Assembly (NCBI RefSeq): GCF_017916425.1
Contig: NZ_JAFMSX010000004.1
Span: 264,295 to 328,294, forward strand
Direction of reading: 5' to 3'
DNA: 64,000 nucleotides
DNA from: Nocardioides sp. SYSU D00065
Lineage (GTDB): Bacteria; Actinomycetota; Actinomycetes; Propionibacteriales; Nocardioidaceae
Under the pieces are notes generated by a model. The model was given only the letters and a program-made list of their open reading frames with translations, was not told where the DNA came from and searched no databases. Positions within the stretch are counted from its first letter, which is position 1, and each line of letters starts with the position of its first letter. A program made the position numbers and the translations under genes. Positions 49,866 through 59,215 of the stretch are shown piece after piece.

Positions 49866-50339
49866 CTAGACCACCGCTGCGTGGAGCTCGCGGAGGTGCT
49901 CGTCGAGGTCGCGTCCGTCGGGGTTCGCGTTGTGCACCGCCCACCGCAGCCGACCCTCGCGGTCCACGACGTACGACGACCGGCGCGGCGCGCCCTTGAC
50001 CGGGTCGAACACCTCGTAGGCCGACGACACCTCGCCGTGGGGCCAGTAGTCCGACAGCATCGGGAAGTTGAGCCCCTCGGTCTCCGCGAACGTGCGCAGG
50101 GCGTACACCGAGTCGCACGAGATGGCCAGCACCTCGGTGTCGAAGGTGAGGAACTCGTCGAGGCGGTCGCGCACCCCCGACAGCTCGCCGGTGCAGACGC
50201 CGGTGAACGCGAACGGGAAGAACATCAGCGCCACCGCCTTGCGCCCGCGGAAGTCGCTGAGCCGCACGTCCTGCCCGAACTGGTCGCGCAGCGTGAAGTC
50301 AGGTGCCTCGTCGCCGATGCACAGCCCGTCGCAGCCCAC
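49866..50339 (-). CDS. ahpE: AhpE-type peroxiredoxin
   Basis: 157 residues from the GTG at 50339 (GAGGAG upstream). It reduces peroxides through Cys49 in FFPFAFTGVCTGEL; Cys75 (LAISCDS) matches the second Cys of mycobacterial AhpE. Two additional N-terminal Cys (3 and 7) are unusual. The order ahpE, (ligase), DUF3052, then divergent aceE is like the Mycobacterium tuberculosis region Rv2238c-Rv2241. It begins three bases after the ligase stop, so it is the last gene of that unit. Confidence 0.88.
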   Translation of the reverse strand: MGCDGLCIGDEAPDFTLRDQFGQDVRLSDFRGRKAVALMFFPFAFTGVCTGELSGVRDRLDEFLTFDTEVLAISCDSVYALRTFAETEGLNFPMLSDYWPHGEVSSAYEVFDPVKGAPRRSSYVVDREGRLRWAVHNANPDGRDLDEHLRELHAAVV

Positions 50340-50342
50340 GTC

Positions 50343-51986
50343 TCACTCCTCGCCGTCCTGGTCCTCCCACCGTGCCTGGTCCTGCTGGGCGAGCTCTCGC
50401 CTGAGGACCTTGCCGGTGGCGTTGCGCGGCAGCTCGTCGACGAACACGATCTCCCGCGGCACCTTGAACCGGGCCAGGTTGGCCCGGACGTGGTCGCGCA
50501 GCTCGTCCGCCGAGACGTCGCCGCTGCGCACCACGAAGGCACGCAGGCGCTGACCATAGTCGTCGTCGACGACTCCGACCGCAGCGACCTCCCGCACCCG
50601 CTCGTGGGCGACCAGGCAGTCCTCCACCTCTTGGGGGAAGACGTTCTCACCGCCGGAGACGATCATGTCGTCGTCGCGACCTGCCACGTGCAGCCGGCCG
50701 TCGGCGTCGAACCAACCGAGGTCGCCCGACGACATCAGGCCGTCGACGACCTCCTTGGACCCGCCGTGGGTGTAGCCCTCGAAGAGCAGCCCGTTGCCCA
50801 CGAAGATCCGGCCGGTCTCCCCCCGCGGCACCTCGCGTCCCGCGTCGTCGAGGATCCGCACCACCGTGCCGTGCGGTGGCCTCCCCGCCGACGTCGGGTC
50901 GGCGCGCAGGTCCGCCGGCGTCGCGATCGAGGCGTAGGCCACCTCGGTCGAGCCGTAGATGTTGTAGAGGTTGTCGCCGAAGCGGTCCATCCACGCCTGC
51001 GCGAGCGTGGCCGGCAGGGCCGAGCCGGACGACGCGACCACCTCGACGCGCCCCAGGTCGACGGCGCGGAGCTGCTCGGCGTCGAGGGCCAGGATGCGCT
51101 GCAGCATCACCGGGATGACGACCATCGACTGGCAGCGCTGCTCCTGCACGGTCCGCAGCGCGGCGGCCGGGTCGAACGAGCGCCGCAGCACGACGGTCGA
51201 CCCCAGCAGCATGGCGAGCGCGAGGTGGGCGAAGCCCCAGGTGTGGAACAGCGGGGCCGCGATGTGCGTGCGCCATCCGGCCTTCAGCGGCATCCGCGAG
51301 AGCAGGGAGACGGCGGCCGGGATGCCGGCCTCCTTGCGCGGCGCACCCTTGGGGGTCCCGGTCGTGCCGGAGGTGAGGATGACGACCCGGGCGTGGCGCG
51401 TGGGCGGCTGCAGGTCGCCCTCGTCGTACGCCGACAGCAGCTGCTCGAGCGTCTCCGCGCCGCCGCTGTCGCCGTCGGTCCAGGCCAGGACCCGGCGCCC
51501 GACCGGGGCGTCGGCGAGCAGGGCGGTGAACTCCTCGTCGTGGACCACCATGCTCGGCGCCTCCCGCTCCAGGACGTCGCGCAGCTGCGGGCCGGCGAAG
51601 GAGGTGTTGAGGTAGAGGAGGTCGGCCCCTAGCTTGGCGACGGCGATCGTGGCATCGACGAAGCCGCGGTGGTTGCGGCACATCACCGCCACCGTGTCGC
51701 CCTCTCGCACGCCGCGCTCGGCGAGGGCGCGGGCCAGCGCGTTGGACCGGCGGTGCAGCTCGTCCCAGGTCAGCTCGCCGAGCTCGTCGACGAGCCCCAC
51801 CCGGTGCGGCGAGCGGGCCGCGAGCGTCGCGAAGCCGCCGGCCGGGCCGGTCCCCCAGCGCAGCACCACCCGGCCGATCCGCGCGAGGGTGCGCGGTCCG
51901 TAGGGCCGGATCACCCCGGCGCGACCCAGCACGCCCACGGTCGCAGCACACCCCGACAGCACGCCCGTCAGGGTGCGGTGGGTCAC
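50343..51986 (-). CDS. Acyl-CoA synthetase (AMP-binding)
   Basis: 547 residues from a GTG at 51986 that overlaps the DUF3052 stop (GTGA). Motifs: VVILTSGTTGTPKGAPR (P-loop), NIYGSTEVAYASIA, the hinge SGDLGWFDADGRLHVAGRDDD and the catalytic Lys in LPRNATGKVLRREL. A membrane-associated N-terminal stretch (ATVGVLGRAGVIRPYGP) resembles long-chain ligases. It lies between DUF3052 and ahpE in one unit, where mycobacteria do not have it. A lipid link to the fatty acid locus is plausible. Confidence 0.88.
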   Translation of the reverse strand: MTHRTLTGVLSGCAATVGVLGRAGVIRPYGPRTLARIGRVVLRWGTGPAGGFATLAARSPHRVGLVDELGELTWDELHRRSNALARALAERGVREGDTVAVMCRNHRGFVDATIAVAKLGADLLYLNTSFAGPQLRDVLEREAPSMVVHDEEFTALLADAPVGRRVLAWTDGDSGGAETLEQLLSAYDEGDLQPPTRHARVVILTSGTTGTPKGAPRKEAGIPAAVSLLSRMPLKAGWRTHIAAPLFHTWGFAHLALAMLLGSTVVLRRSFDPAAALRTVQEQRCQSMVVIPVMLQRILALDAEQLRAVDLGRVEVVASSGSALPATLAQAWMDRFGDNLYNIYGSTEVAYASIATPADLRADPTSAGRPPHGTVVRILDDAGREVPRGETGRIFVGNGLLFEGYTHGGSKEVVDGLMSSGDLGWFDADGRLHVAGRDDDMIVSGGENVFPQEVEDCLVAHERVREVAAVGVVDDDYGQRLRAFVVRSGDVSADELRDHVRANLARFKVPREIVFVDELPRNATGKVLRRELAQQDQARWEDQDGEE

Positions 51987-52411
51987 GCGGGGGTCTTCGG
52001 CGCGACCAGGCGGGTGGCCTGCCAGTCCTTGCTCACAGCGGCGGTGGTGGTCTGGGACAGGCCCGCGATCGGCGCGGCCTCGGCGATGTCCGCCGGGTCG
52101 ACCGTGCCCGAGCGGCCCACCTTGGGCGTCAGCAGCCAGATCGAGCCGCCGCCCACCAGGTCGGTGAGGGCGTCGACGAGCCCGTCGACGAGGTCGCCGT
52201 CGTCGGCGCGCCACCAGAGCACGACCGCGTCGACCACGTTGCCGTAGTCGCCGTCGACCATGTCGGCATCGATGCAGTCCTCCACCGCGACGCGGAGCTC
52301 GTCATCGGTGTCGTTGTCCCAGCCGAGTTCCTGGACGACCATGCCGGGCTTGAGCCCCAGCCGGTCCCCTATGCCTGTCGCCGGGGCAGAGTCGCCCACC
52401 GTCGAGCTCAC
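51983..52411 (-). CDS. DUF3052 family protein
   Basis: 142 residues from a GTG at 52411 with GGAGG seven bases upstream. The family pattern is DRLGLKPGMVVQELGWDNDTDDELRVAVED, then DGDYGNVVDAVVLWWRADDGDL and IWLLTPKVGRSGTV. The protein is small, acidic and actinobacteria-specific; homologues such as Rv2239c sit divergent from aceE. Function unknown. It heads a unit with the ligase and ahpE. Confidence 0.88.
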   Translation of the reverse strand: MSSTVGDSAPATGIGDRLGLKPGMVVQELGWDNDTDDELRVAVEDCIDADMVDGDYGNVVDAVVLWWRADDGDLVDGLVDALTDLVGGGSIWLLTPKVGRSGTVDPADIAEAAPIAGLSQTTTAAVSKDWQATRLVAPKTPA

Positions 52412-52584
52412 GCAGTGCCTCCAATGTCCAAGGGGTAGGGCTGGTCACGCATAGTCCACCCGAAAGACGGCAGCAGCCGCAACCCCGCCCCGCCCCGGCG
52501 GGCGGGAGGACGCCGTTCGGGCGGCTGGTGCGCTTTACTGGTGGGTAGATTTCGTGGCGGGCGGACGCGTGACACGATGAGCGG

Positions 52585-55380
52585 GTGAGTGACGCCGAGA
52601 AGTCCAGCTCCATCACCGGCAAGGGCCAGCCCATCGCCTCTGTGATCCACGAGGGACTCCCCACCCAGCTGCCCGACATCGACCCCGACGAGACCCAGGA
52701 GTGGCTCGCGTCCTTCGACGCGATGCTCGACGACCGGGGTCGCGACCGGGCCCGCTACGTGATGCTGCGCCTGCTCGAGCGCGCTCGCGAGAAGCAGGTC
52801 GGCGTCCCGGCCCTGCGCTCGACCGACTACATCAACACGATCCCGCCCGAGCGCGAGCCGTGGTTCCCCGGCGACGAGGAGGTCGAGCGCCGCATCCGCG
52901 CGTTCATCCGCTGGAACGCCGCGGTGATGGTGTCCTCGGCGAACCGCAAGGGCCTCGAGGTCGGCGGCCACATCGCCACCTACCAGTCCTCGGCCAGCCT
53001 CTACGAGGTCGGCTTCAACCACTTCTTCCGCGGCAAGGACCACGAGGGGGGCGGCGACCAGATCTACATCCAGGGCCACGGCTCCCCGGGCGTCTACGCC
53101 CGCGCGTTCCTCGAGGGCCGTCTCGGCGAGGACCAGCTCTACCGCTTCCGCCAGGAGGTCCAGCACGGCAAGGGCGCCGGCCTCCCGTCGTACCCGCACC
53201 CGCGCCTGATGCCCGACTTCTGGGAGTTCCCGACGGTGTCGATGGGCCTCACGGCCATCGGCTCGATCTACCAGGCCCGGTTCAACCGCTACCTCGACAA
53301 CCGCGGCATCAAGGACACCGGCCAGCAGCGCGTGTGGGCGTTCATGGGTGACGGCGAGATGGCCGAGCCCGAGTCGCTCGGCGCGATCCGCGTCGCCGCC
53401 CGCGAGGAGCTCGACAACCTCACCTGGGTCATCAACTGCAACCTCCAGCAGCTCGACGGCCCGGTCACCGGCAACGGCAAGATCATCCAGGAGCTCGAGG
53501 CCAACTTCCGCGGCGCCGGCTGGAACGTCATCAAGGTCGTTTGGGGTCGCGAGTGGGACGCCCTGCTGGCCCGCGACGTCGACGGCGTGCTGGTCAACCA
53601 GATGAACTCCACGCCCGACGGCCAGTTCCAGACCTACTCCACCGAGGACGGCGCCTACGTCCGTGAGCACTTCTTCGGTGGCGACCCGCGGCTGCGCAAG
53701 ATGGTCGAGCACATGTCCGACGCGCAGATCGAGAAGCTGCCCCGCGGCGGCCACGACTACCGCAAGGTGTACGCCGCGTTCGACGCCGCCACCAAGCACA
53801 CCGGCCAGCCGACGGTGATCCTGGCCCACACCATCAAGGGCTGGACGATCGACGCCCTCGAGGGCAAGAACGCCACGCACCAGATGAAGAAGCTGACCCT
53901 CCCGGACCTCAAGAAGTTCCGCGACCGGCTCTACCTCCCGATCAGCGACCGTGACCTCGAGGAGTCCTACGAGAAGACCGGCGGCGCGCCGTTCTACCAC
54001 CCCGGCGCCGACGCGCCCGAGATCGAGTACATGCTCGAGCGCCGCAGGGCCCTCGGCGGCTCGATCCCGCGCCGCATCAACCGCGCCACGGCGCTCAAGC
54101 TGCCCGGCGACGAGCTCTACGCCGAGCTCAAGCAGGGCTCCGGCAAGAACAAGTTCGCCACGACGATGGCCGTGGTCCGCCTCCTGCGCGACTGGATGAA
54201 GGACCCCGAGATCGGCGACCGCGTCGTCCCGATCGCGCCTGATGAATACCGCACCTTCGGCATGGACTCGATGTTCCCGAGCGCCAAGGTCTACAACCCC
54301 GCCGGCCAGCAGTACGAGTCGGTCGACCGCAAGATGCTCCTGTCCTACAAGGAGTCCGCTCAGGGCCAGATGCTCCACGAGGGCATCTCCGAGGCGGGCG
54401 CGATGGCGTCGGCCACCGCCGCCGGCTCGGCGTACGCCACGCACGGCGAGCACATGATCCCGTTCTACATCTTCTACTCGATGTTCGGCTTCCAGCGCAC
54501 CGGCGACTCCATCTGGGCGATGGCCGACCAGCTCGCGCGCGGCTTCCTCATCGGCGCCACGGCCGGCCGCACCACGCTCACCGGCGAGGGCCTCCAGCAC
54601 GCCGACGGTCACTCGCCGCTCCTCGCGGCCACCAACCCCGCGGTGGTGCACTACGACCCGGCGTTCGGCTACGAGATCGCGCACATCATGCAGAGCGGTC
54701 TCGAGCGGATGTACGGCTCGGGTGGGCCCGAGGGCCAGGGCGAGGACGTCATCTTCTACCTGACCGTCTACAACGAGCCGGTGTCGCAGCCGGCGGAGCC
54801 CTCCGACGTCGACGTCGACGGGATCCTGCGCGGCATCCACAAGATCGCGACCGCCGAGGGCGAGGGCCCCCGGGTCCAGCTGCTGGCCTCGGGCGTCGGC
54901 CTCCCGTGGATCCAGGACGCGGCGCGGATGCTCGCCGAGGACTGGGGCGTGCAGTCCGACCTGTGGTCGGTCACCTCCTGGAACGAGCTGGCCCGCGACG
55001 CGGCGGCCGCCGAGCAGTGGAACCTGCTGCACCCGGGCGAGCAGCGCCGCACCGCCTACGTCAGCGACAAGCTGGCCGGCGTGCAGGGGCCGGTCGTCGC
55101 GGTGTCCGACTACATGCGGGCCGTCCCGCTGCAGATCGCGCGCTGGGTGCCGGGCGACTACCGCGTCCTCGGGGCCGACGGCTTCGGCTTCGCCGACACC
55201 CGGCCGGCCGCTCGCCGCTTCTTCCACATCGACGCCGTCAACGTGGTCGTCCAGGCGCTGCAGGCGCTGGCCGACGCCGGCGAGATGCCGGTGGAGAAGG
55301 TCGTGGAGGCGGCCGCGCGATACCGGATCGACGACCCCACCGCGACCCGTGACATCAAGCAGGAGGGCGGCGACGCCTGA
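52585..55380 (+). CDS. aceE: Pyruvate dehydrogenase E1 component, homodimeric type
   Basis: 931 residues from a GTG at 52585; TAGATT at 52546 is a likely -10 for a short leader. AceE decarboxylates pyruvate with thiamine diphosphate and passes the acetyl group to lipoyl-E2. Motifs: [20 protein letters not shown], the ThDP fold [30 protein letters not shown] split around [11 protein letters not shown], and [12 protein letters not shown] late. The order aceE-fasR-fabD is conserved in actinobacteria and links acetyl-CoA supply with fatty acid synthesis. Confidence 0.96.
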   Translation: MSDAEKSSSITGKGQPIASVIHEGLPTQLPDIDPDETQEWLASFDAMLDDRGRDRARYVMLRLLERAREKQVGVPALRSTDYINTIPPEREPWFPGDEEVERRIRAFIRWNAAVMVSSANRKGLEVGGHIATYQSSASLYEVGFNHFFRGKDHEGGGDQIYIQGHGSPGVYARAFLEGRLGEDQLYRFRQEVQHGKGAGLPSYPHPRLMPDFWEFPTVSMGLTAIGSIYQARFNRYLDNRGIKDTGQQRVWAFMGDGEMAEPESLGAIRVAAREELDNLTWVINCNLQQLDGPVTGNGKIIQELEANFRGAGWNVIKVVWGREWDALLARDVDGVLVNQMNSTPDGQFQTYSTEDGAYVREHFFGGDPRLRKMVEHMSDAQIEKLPRGGHDYRKVYAAFDAATKHTGQPTVILAHTIKGWTIDALEGKNATHQMKKLTLPDLKKFRDRLYLPISDRDLEESYEKTGGAPFYHPGADAPEIEYMLERRRALGGSIPRRINRATALKLPGDELYAELKQGSGKNKFATTMAVVRLLRDWMKDPEIGDRVVPIAPDEYRTFGMDSMFPSAKVYNPAGQQYESVDRKMLLSYKESAQGQMLHEGISEAGAMASATAAGSAYATHGEHMIPFYIFYSMFGFQRTGDSIWAMADQLARGFLIGATAGRTTLTGEGLQHADGHSPLLAATNPAVVHYDPAFGYEIAHIMQSGLERMYGSGGPEGQGEDVIFYLTVYNEPVSQPAEPSDVDVDGILRGIHKIATAEGEGPRVQLLASGVGLPWIQDAARMLAEDWGVQSDLWSVTSWNELARDAAAAEQWNLLHPGEQRRTAYVSDKLAGVQGPVVAVSDYMRAVPLQIARWVPGDYRVLGADGFGFADTRPAARRFFHIDAVNVVVQALQALADAGEMPVEKVVEAAARYRIDDPTATRDIKQEGGDA

Positions 55381-55392
55381 CGCCACGCGTTG

Positions 55393-55405
55393 GTGGGAAT
55401 CCCAC
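55393..55405. promoter_or_regulatory. Candidate FasR operator, fasR copy
   Basis: GTGGGAATCCCAC, a perfect palindrome of 6-bp arms around a central A. It covers the expected -35 position of the fasR promoter (-10 at 55423, start at 55436), which would suit autorepression. The same 13-bp pattern recurs before fabD. Confidence 0.6.
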
Positions 55406-55422
55406 TACGCGCGCGGTCGCAC

Positions 55423-55428
55423 TACAGT
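55423..55428 (+). promoter_or_regulatory. -10 box TACAGT for leaderless fasR
   Basis: TACAGT, seven bases, then the fasR ATG at 55436. Confidence 0.65.
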
Positions 55429-55435
55429 CAGGGCC

Positions 55436-56608
55436 ATGCCACCGTCCCGACGTCGCGCAGCCGAGGCGCTGCGCAACTCGGCCGGGGCGCTCAGCACGGC
55501 CGCGACGGGACGGATGTCGTCGGACCTGCCCTGGTTCGACGACCTGAGCGCTGAGGACCGCTCGTGGGTCGGCCTGATCGTGCAGGCCGGCATCCGGGGG
55601 TTCGTCGACTGGTACGACCGCGAGGTCGAGGCCTCGTCGAACGATCCCCTCGACGTGGTGGTCTTCGGCGCCGCCCCGCGTGAGCTGACCGGGGTCATCT
55701 CCCTGCAGCAGACCGTGGAGCTGGTCCGGTTGAGCATCCGCGTGGTGGAGACCACCATCGACGCGCTGCTCGATCCGGAGGACGCCGGCGAGGTGCACGA
55801 CGCGGTCCTGCTCTATGCCCGCGAGGTCGCCTTCGCGACCGCAGCGGTCTACGCGCGCGCTGCGGAGTCCCGCGGCGCGTGGGACGCCCGCCTCGAGGCG
55901 CTGGTCGTCGACGCAGTGGTGCGCGCCGAGGCCGACGAGACGGTGCTCTCCCGCGCCAGCGCCCTCGGCTGGGGCGCCCACGGTGACGTCGCGGTGGTGC
56001 TGGGCGCCGTGCCCCCCCACCGTGCCGAGCTCGACGTGTTCGAGTCCGTACGCCGCTCCGCGCGCGCCGGCGGCATGGACGCCCTCTGCGCCATCCAGGG
56101 CGACCGGCTGGTGGTCGTGCTCGGCGGCGTGACCGACCCGCTCGCGGCGGCCACACGACTGCAGGACCACTTCGGCGCAGGCCCGGTCGTGGTCGGCCCG
56201 GTGACCGCCGACCTGGCCCACGCCAACGCGTCCGCGCGAGCGGCGCTGTCGGCCCACCGGGCGGCGAGCGGGTGGCCGGACGCGCCCCGCCCGGTGGCGA
56301 GCCGCGACCTCCTCCCCGAGCGCGCCCTGGCCGGGGACGGTCACGCGCGGCGGCACCTGGTCGACGAGGTCTACCTGCCGCTGCTGGCCGCCCGCGGCAC
56401 CCACCTGGAGACGCTGGGCGCCTGGTTCGAGCACGGCTCGTCCATCGAGGCCACGGCCCGCGCGCTCTTCGTGCACCCCAACACCGTGCGTTACCGCCTG
56501 CGCCAGATCGCCGACGTCACCGGCTGGTCGCCGACGCGCCCACGCGAGGCGTTCGCCCTCCAGCTGGCGCTGATCCTCGGGCGCCAGTCCGGCCGGACGC
56601 AATTGTAG
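55436..56608 (+). CDS. fasR: PucR-type transcriptional regulator of fatty acid synthesis, FasR-like
   Basis: 390 residues from a leaderless ATG at 55436. A GGDEF-like middle domain (DVAVVLGAVPPHRAELDVF, GDRLVVVLGGVTDP) leads to a C-terminal PucR helix-turn-helix: LGAWFEHGSSIEATARALFVHPNTVRYRLRQIADVTG. It sits directly upstream of fabD, like FasR of Streptomyces coelicolor, which activates the fabD-fabH-acpP-fabF operon, and Rv2242 in mycobacteria. I therefore infer the same role. A 13-bp palindrome at its own promoter and before fabD may be its binding site. Confidence 0.85.
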   Translation: MPPSRRRAAEALRNSAGALSTAATGRMSSDLPWFDDLSAEDRSWVGLIVQAGIRGFVDWYDREVEASSNDPLDVVVFGAAPRELTGVISLQQTVELVRLSIRVVETTIDALLDPEDAGEVHDAVLLYAREVAFATAAVYARAAESRGAWDARLEALVVDAVVRAEADETVLSRASALGWGAHGDVAVVLGAVPPHRAELDVFESVRRSARAGGMDALCAIQGDRLVVVLGGVTDPLAAATRLQDHFGAGPVVVGPVTADLAHANASARAALSAHRAASGWPDAPRPVASRDLLPERALAGDGHARRHLVDEVYLPLLAARGTHLETLGAWFEHGSSIEATARALFVHPNTVRYRLRQIADVTGWSPTRPREAFALQLALILGRQSGRTQL

Positions 56609-56617
56609 GAACCCTAC
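56605..56617. promoter_or_regulatory. Candidate FasR operator, fabD copy
   Basis: GTAGGAACCCTAC, 10 of 13 bases identical to the site before fasR; two of the changes (positions 3 and 11) keep the symmetry. It overlaps the fasR stop codon and is centred about 77 bases before the fabD start, a position typical of activator sites. Confidence 0.6.
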
Positions 56618-56687
56618 AGAGATCGGGGGTGGAGATTCGTGGGCGTCGGACCCGCGTCCGGAACCCGTGACCCGGCACAGTGGTCCT

Positions 56688-57872
56688 GTGCTCGTCATCG
56701 TCGCGCCCGGTCAAGGGGCCCAGACTCCCGGTTTCCTCTCCCCCTGGCTGGAGGACCCCACCTTCGCCGCGCGGTTCGACTGGCTGGCCACGGTCGCCGG
56801 CCTCGACCTCGCCCACTACGGCACCGAGGCTGACGCCGAGACGATCCGGGACACGAAGATCGCCCAGCCGCTCCTCGTCGCCACAGGTCTCATCGCCGCC
56901 CTGGACCTCTTCCCGCACCCGGCGGACGCGTTCGCACGGATCGGCGCCGTGGCGGGCCACAGCGTCGGTGAGCTGACCGCGGCAGCCGGCGCCCGTGCGA
57001 TCACGGCCGAGCAGGCCATGGTGCTGGTCCGCGAGCGCGGCAAGGCGATGGCCGACGCCGCCGCGACCACCGCCACCGGCATGACCGCCGTCCTGGGCGG
57101 CGACCGCGAGGAGGTCCTCGCGGCGATCGAGCACCACGGCCTGACCGCGGCCAACGACAACGGTCCCGGTCAGGTGGTCGCGGCCGGCACCATGGAGCAG
57201 CTGGCGGCGTTCGCGGCCGAGCCGCCCGCCAGGGCGCGGTTGATGCCGCTCAGCGTGGCCGGCGCGTTCCACACCACCCACATGGCGCCGGCGGTCGACC
57301 GCCTCGCGTCGCTGGCGCGCTCGGTCTCGACCCACGACCCGCGCACGCCGGTGATCTCCAACCGCGACGGCCAGGTGGTCCACGACGGGCGCGAGGTGCT
57401 GCGCCGCATCGTCGGCCAGATCGCCAACCCCGTCCGCTGGGACCTCTGCCTGGAGACGATGAGCGACCTGGGCGTCACGGGCGTCCTGGAGATGCCGCCG
57501 GCCGGCACGCTCACGGGCATCGCCAAGCGCGCCCTCAAGGGGGTGGAGACCTTCGCCCTCAAGACCCCCGACCAGCTCGACGCGGCCCGCGAGTTCTGCG
57601 ACAAGCACGGGGAGGCCTCGATGATCGAGACGACCCCCACCTGGCGGATGGTCGTCTCGCCGGCCAAGGGCACCTTCCACCTCTCCCCCGAAGCCGCCCA
57701 GCTGCACCTCCTGGCGCCCGGTGCCACCATCGGCACGGTCGCCAGCCTGCGCCAGCGCACCGAGATCACCGCCGCCCACGGCGGCTCCGTGGTCGAGTGG
57801 CTCGTCGAGGACGGCGACCTCGTCTCCCCCGGACAGCCCCTGCTGCGGCTGCACCCCGAGGCGGGCTTCTGA
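56688..57872 (+). CDS. fabD: Malonyl-CoA:ACP transacylase FabD with C-terminal BCCP-like domain
   Basis: 394 residues from the GTG at 56688, giving the normal start VLVIVAPGQGAQTPGF; a GTG at 56667 is less likely. Residues 1-310 are the transacylase: GQGAQ, the nucleophile Ser in AGHSVGELTAAAGA, AFHTTHM and the late His region. Typical FabD ends there. Here about 80 further residues (from about 322) read SPAKGTFHLSP, then ASLRQRTEITAAHGGSVV and WLVEDGDLVSPGQPLLRL, closely like the biotin carboxyl carrier domain of AccB. The biotinylated Lys of EAMKM is replaced (Arg355 in ASLRQ), so no biotin is expected. It overlaps fabH by one base. Confidence 0.93.
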   Translation: MLVIVAPGQGAQTPGFLSPWLEDPTFAARFDWLATVAGLDLAHYGTEADAETIRDTKIAQPLLVATGLIAALDLFPHPADAFARIGAVAGHSVGELTAAAGARAITAEQAMVLVRERGKAMADAAATTATGMTAVLGGDREEVLAAIEHHGLTAANDNGPGQVVAAGTMEQLAAFAAEPPARARLMPLSVAGAFHTTHMAPAVDRLASLARSVSTHDPRTPVISNRDGQVVHDGREVLRRIVGQIANPVRWDLCLETMSDLGVTGVLEMPPAGTLTGIAKRALKGVETFALKTPDQLDAAREFCDKHGEASMIETTPTWRMVVSPAKGTFHLSPEAAQLHLLAPGATIGTVASLRQRTEITAAHGGSVVEWLVEDGDLVSPGQPLLRLHPEAGF

Positions 57873-58885
57873 TGGCGCCGATCGGCGCAGGCGCCGGTGC
57901 TCCGCACAGCCGCATCATGGGCGTGGGCGCCTACCGTCCCTCGCGCATCGTCCCCAACTCCGAGGTCGTCGACGCGATCGACTCCAGCGACGAGTGGATC
58001 CAGCAGCGCTCGGGCATCAAGCAGCGTCGCTTCGCCACCGACGAGGAGACCATCCAGATGATGAGCGTGGCCTCCTCGCGCATCGCCATCGAGCGCGCCG
58101 GGATCACGCCCGACCAGATCGACTGCGTCCTGGTCGCCACGGTCAGCCACCTGCTGCAGACGCCGGCCATCGCCCCGGCGATCGCCACCGAGCTCGGCAC
58201 CGAGCACGCTGCGGCGTTCGACATCTCGGCGGCCTGCGCCGGGTTCTGCCACGGCGTGGCCCTCGGGTCGGACATGGTGCGCGGCGGAAGCGCCCGCCAC
58301 GTGTTGGTGATCGGCGTCGAGCGGCTCTCCGACATCACGGACATGACGGACCGCGGCACCGCCTTCATCTTCGCGGACGGCGCGGGCGCGGTCGTGATCG
58401 GCCCGAGCCAGACCCCCGGCATCGGCCCCGTGGTGTGGGGCTCCGACGGCGAGCAGTACGACCTCATCCGGCAGCGCGAGGACTGGCGCGACGTCGTGGG
58501 GTCGGACGACTCGCCCGGCTCCGGCGTCATGCCGCACCTGACGATGCAGGGCAACCCGGTGTTCCGCTGGGCGTCCTTCACCATGGCCAAGGTGGCCCTC
58601 GAGGCGCTGGACGCCGCCGGTGTCACCGCGGCGGACCTGGACGTGTTCGTGCCTCACCAGGCCAACATGCGCATCATCGACGCGATGGCTCGTTCGATGA
58701 AGCTGCCCGAGCACGTCCGCATCGCCCGCGACGTCGCCGAGCAGGGAAACACCTCGGCGGCGTCGGTACCGCTCGCGCTCGACCGGATGATCGAGGAGGG
58801 CGACGCCCGCAGCGGCGACACCGCGCTGCTCATCGCCTTCGGCGCCGGGCTGGCGTACGCCGCCCAGGTCGTCACGGTCCCCTGA
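57872..58885 (+). CDS. fabH: 3-oxoacyl-ACP synthase III FabH
   Basis: 337 residues; the ATG shares a base with the fabD stop (TGATG). FabH condenses an acyl-CoA starter with malonyl-ACP and sets branched or straight chains. Catalytic Cys122 in DISAACAGFCHG, His in DVFVPHQANMRII and Asn in EQGNTSAASVPLAL are all present. A normal N-terminal start RIMGVGAYRPSRIVPN follows a short extension of about 15 residues. Confidence 0.96.
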   Translation: MAPIGAGAGAPHSRIMGVGAYRPSRIVPNSEVVDAIDSSDEWIQQRSGIKQRRFATDEETIQMMSVASSRIAIERAGITPDQIDCVLVATVSHLLQTPAIAPAIATELGTEHAAAFDISAACAGFCHGVALGSDMVRGGSARHVLVIGVERLSDITDMTDRGTAFIFADGAGAVVIGPSQTPGIGPVVWGSDGEQYDLIRQREDWRDVVGSDDSPGSGVMPHLTMQGNPVFRWASFTMAKVALEALDAAGVTAADLDVFVPHQANMRIIDAMARSMKLPEHVRIARDVAEQGNTSAASVPLALDRMIEEGDARSGDTALLIAFGAGLAYAAQVVTVP

Positions 58886-58956
58886 CCGCCGACCGCCGGC
58901 CCGCGCCGACCACCACCCAGACCACCCGAAGCACCACCAACAAGAAGGGAAGGCCC

Positions 58957-59202
58957 ATGGCCACCACCGAAGAAATCCGCGCCGACCTCGCCGACATCGT
59001 CAACGAGGTCGCCGGCGTGGACGCCGACGACGTCCAGCTGGACAAGTCCTTCGTGGACGACCTCGACGTCGACTCGCTCTCCATGGTCGAGGTCGTCGTG
59101 GCCGCCGAGGAGAAGTTCGGCGTGACCATCCCCGACGACGAGGTGAAGAACCTCAAGACCGTGGGCGACGCCGTGGCCTACATCGAGCGCGCCCAGGGCT
59201 GA
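58957..59202 (+). CDS. acpP: Acyl carrier protein AcpP
   Basis: 81 residues, acidic. The phosphopantetheine-bearing Ser is Ser40 in DDLDVDSLSMVEVVVAAE, followed by EEKFGVTIPDDEVKNLKTVGD, typical of fatty acid ACP. It carries the growing chain between Fab enzymes. AAGGGAAGG lies just before the ATG, a strong ribosome site fitting high expression. A hairpin 14 bases after the stop may reduce transcription into fabF. Confidence 0.97.
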   Translation: MATTEEIRADLADIVNEVAGVDADDVQLDKSFVDDLDVDSLSMVEVVVAAEEKFGVTIPDDEVKNLKTVGDAVAYIERAQG

Positions 59203-59215
59203 CGCCCTGGCACCC

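Noticed and set aside
52408..55386. A 992-codon open frame opposite aceE.
   Set aside because: Same cause; the aceE reading is unambiguous and the antisense product is low complexity.
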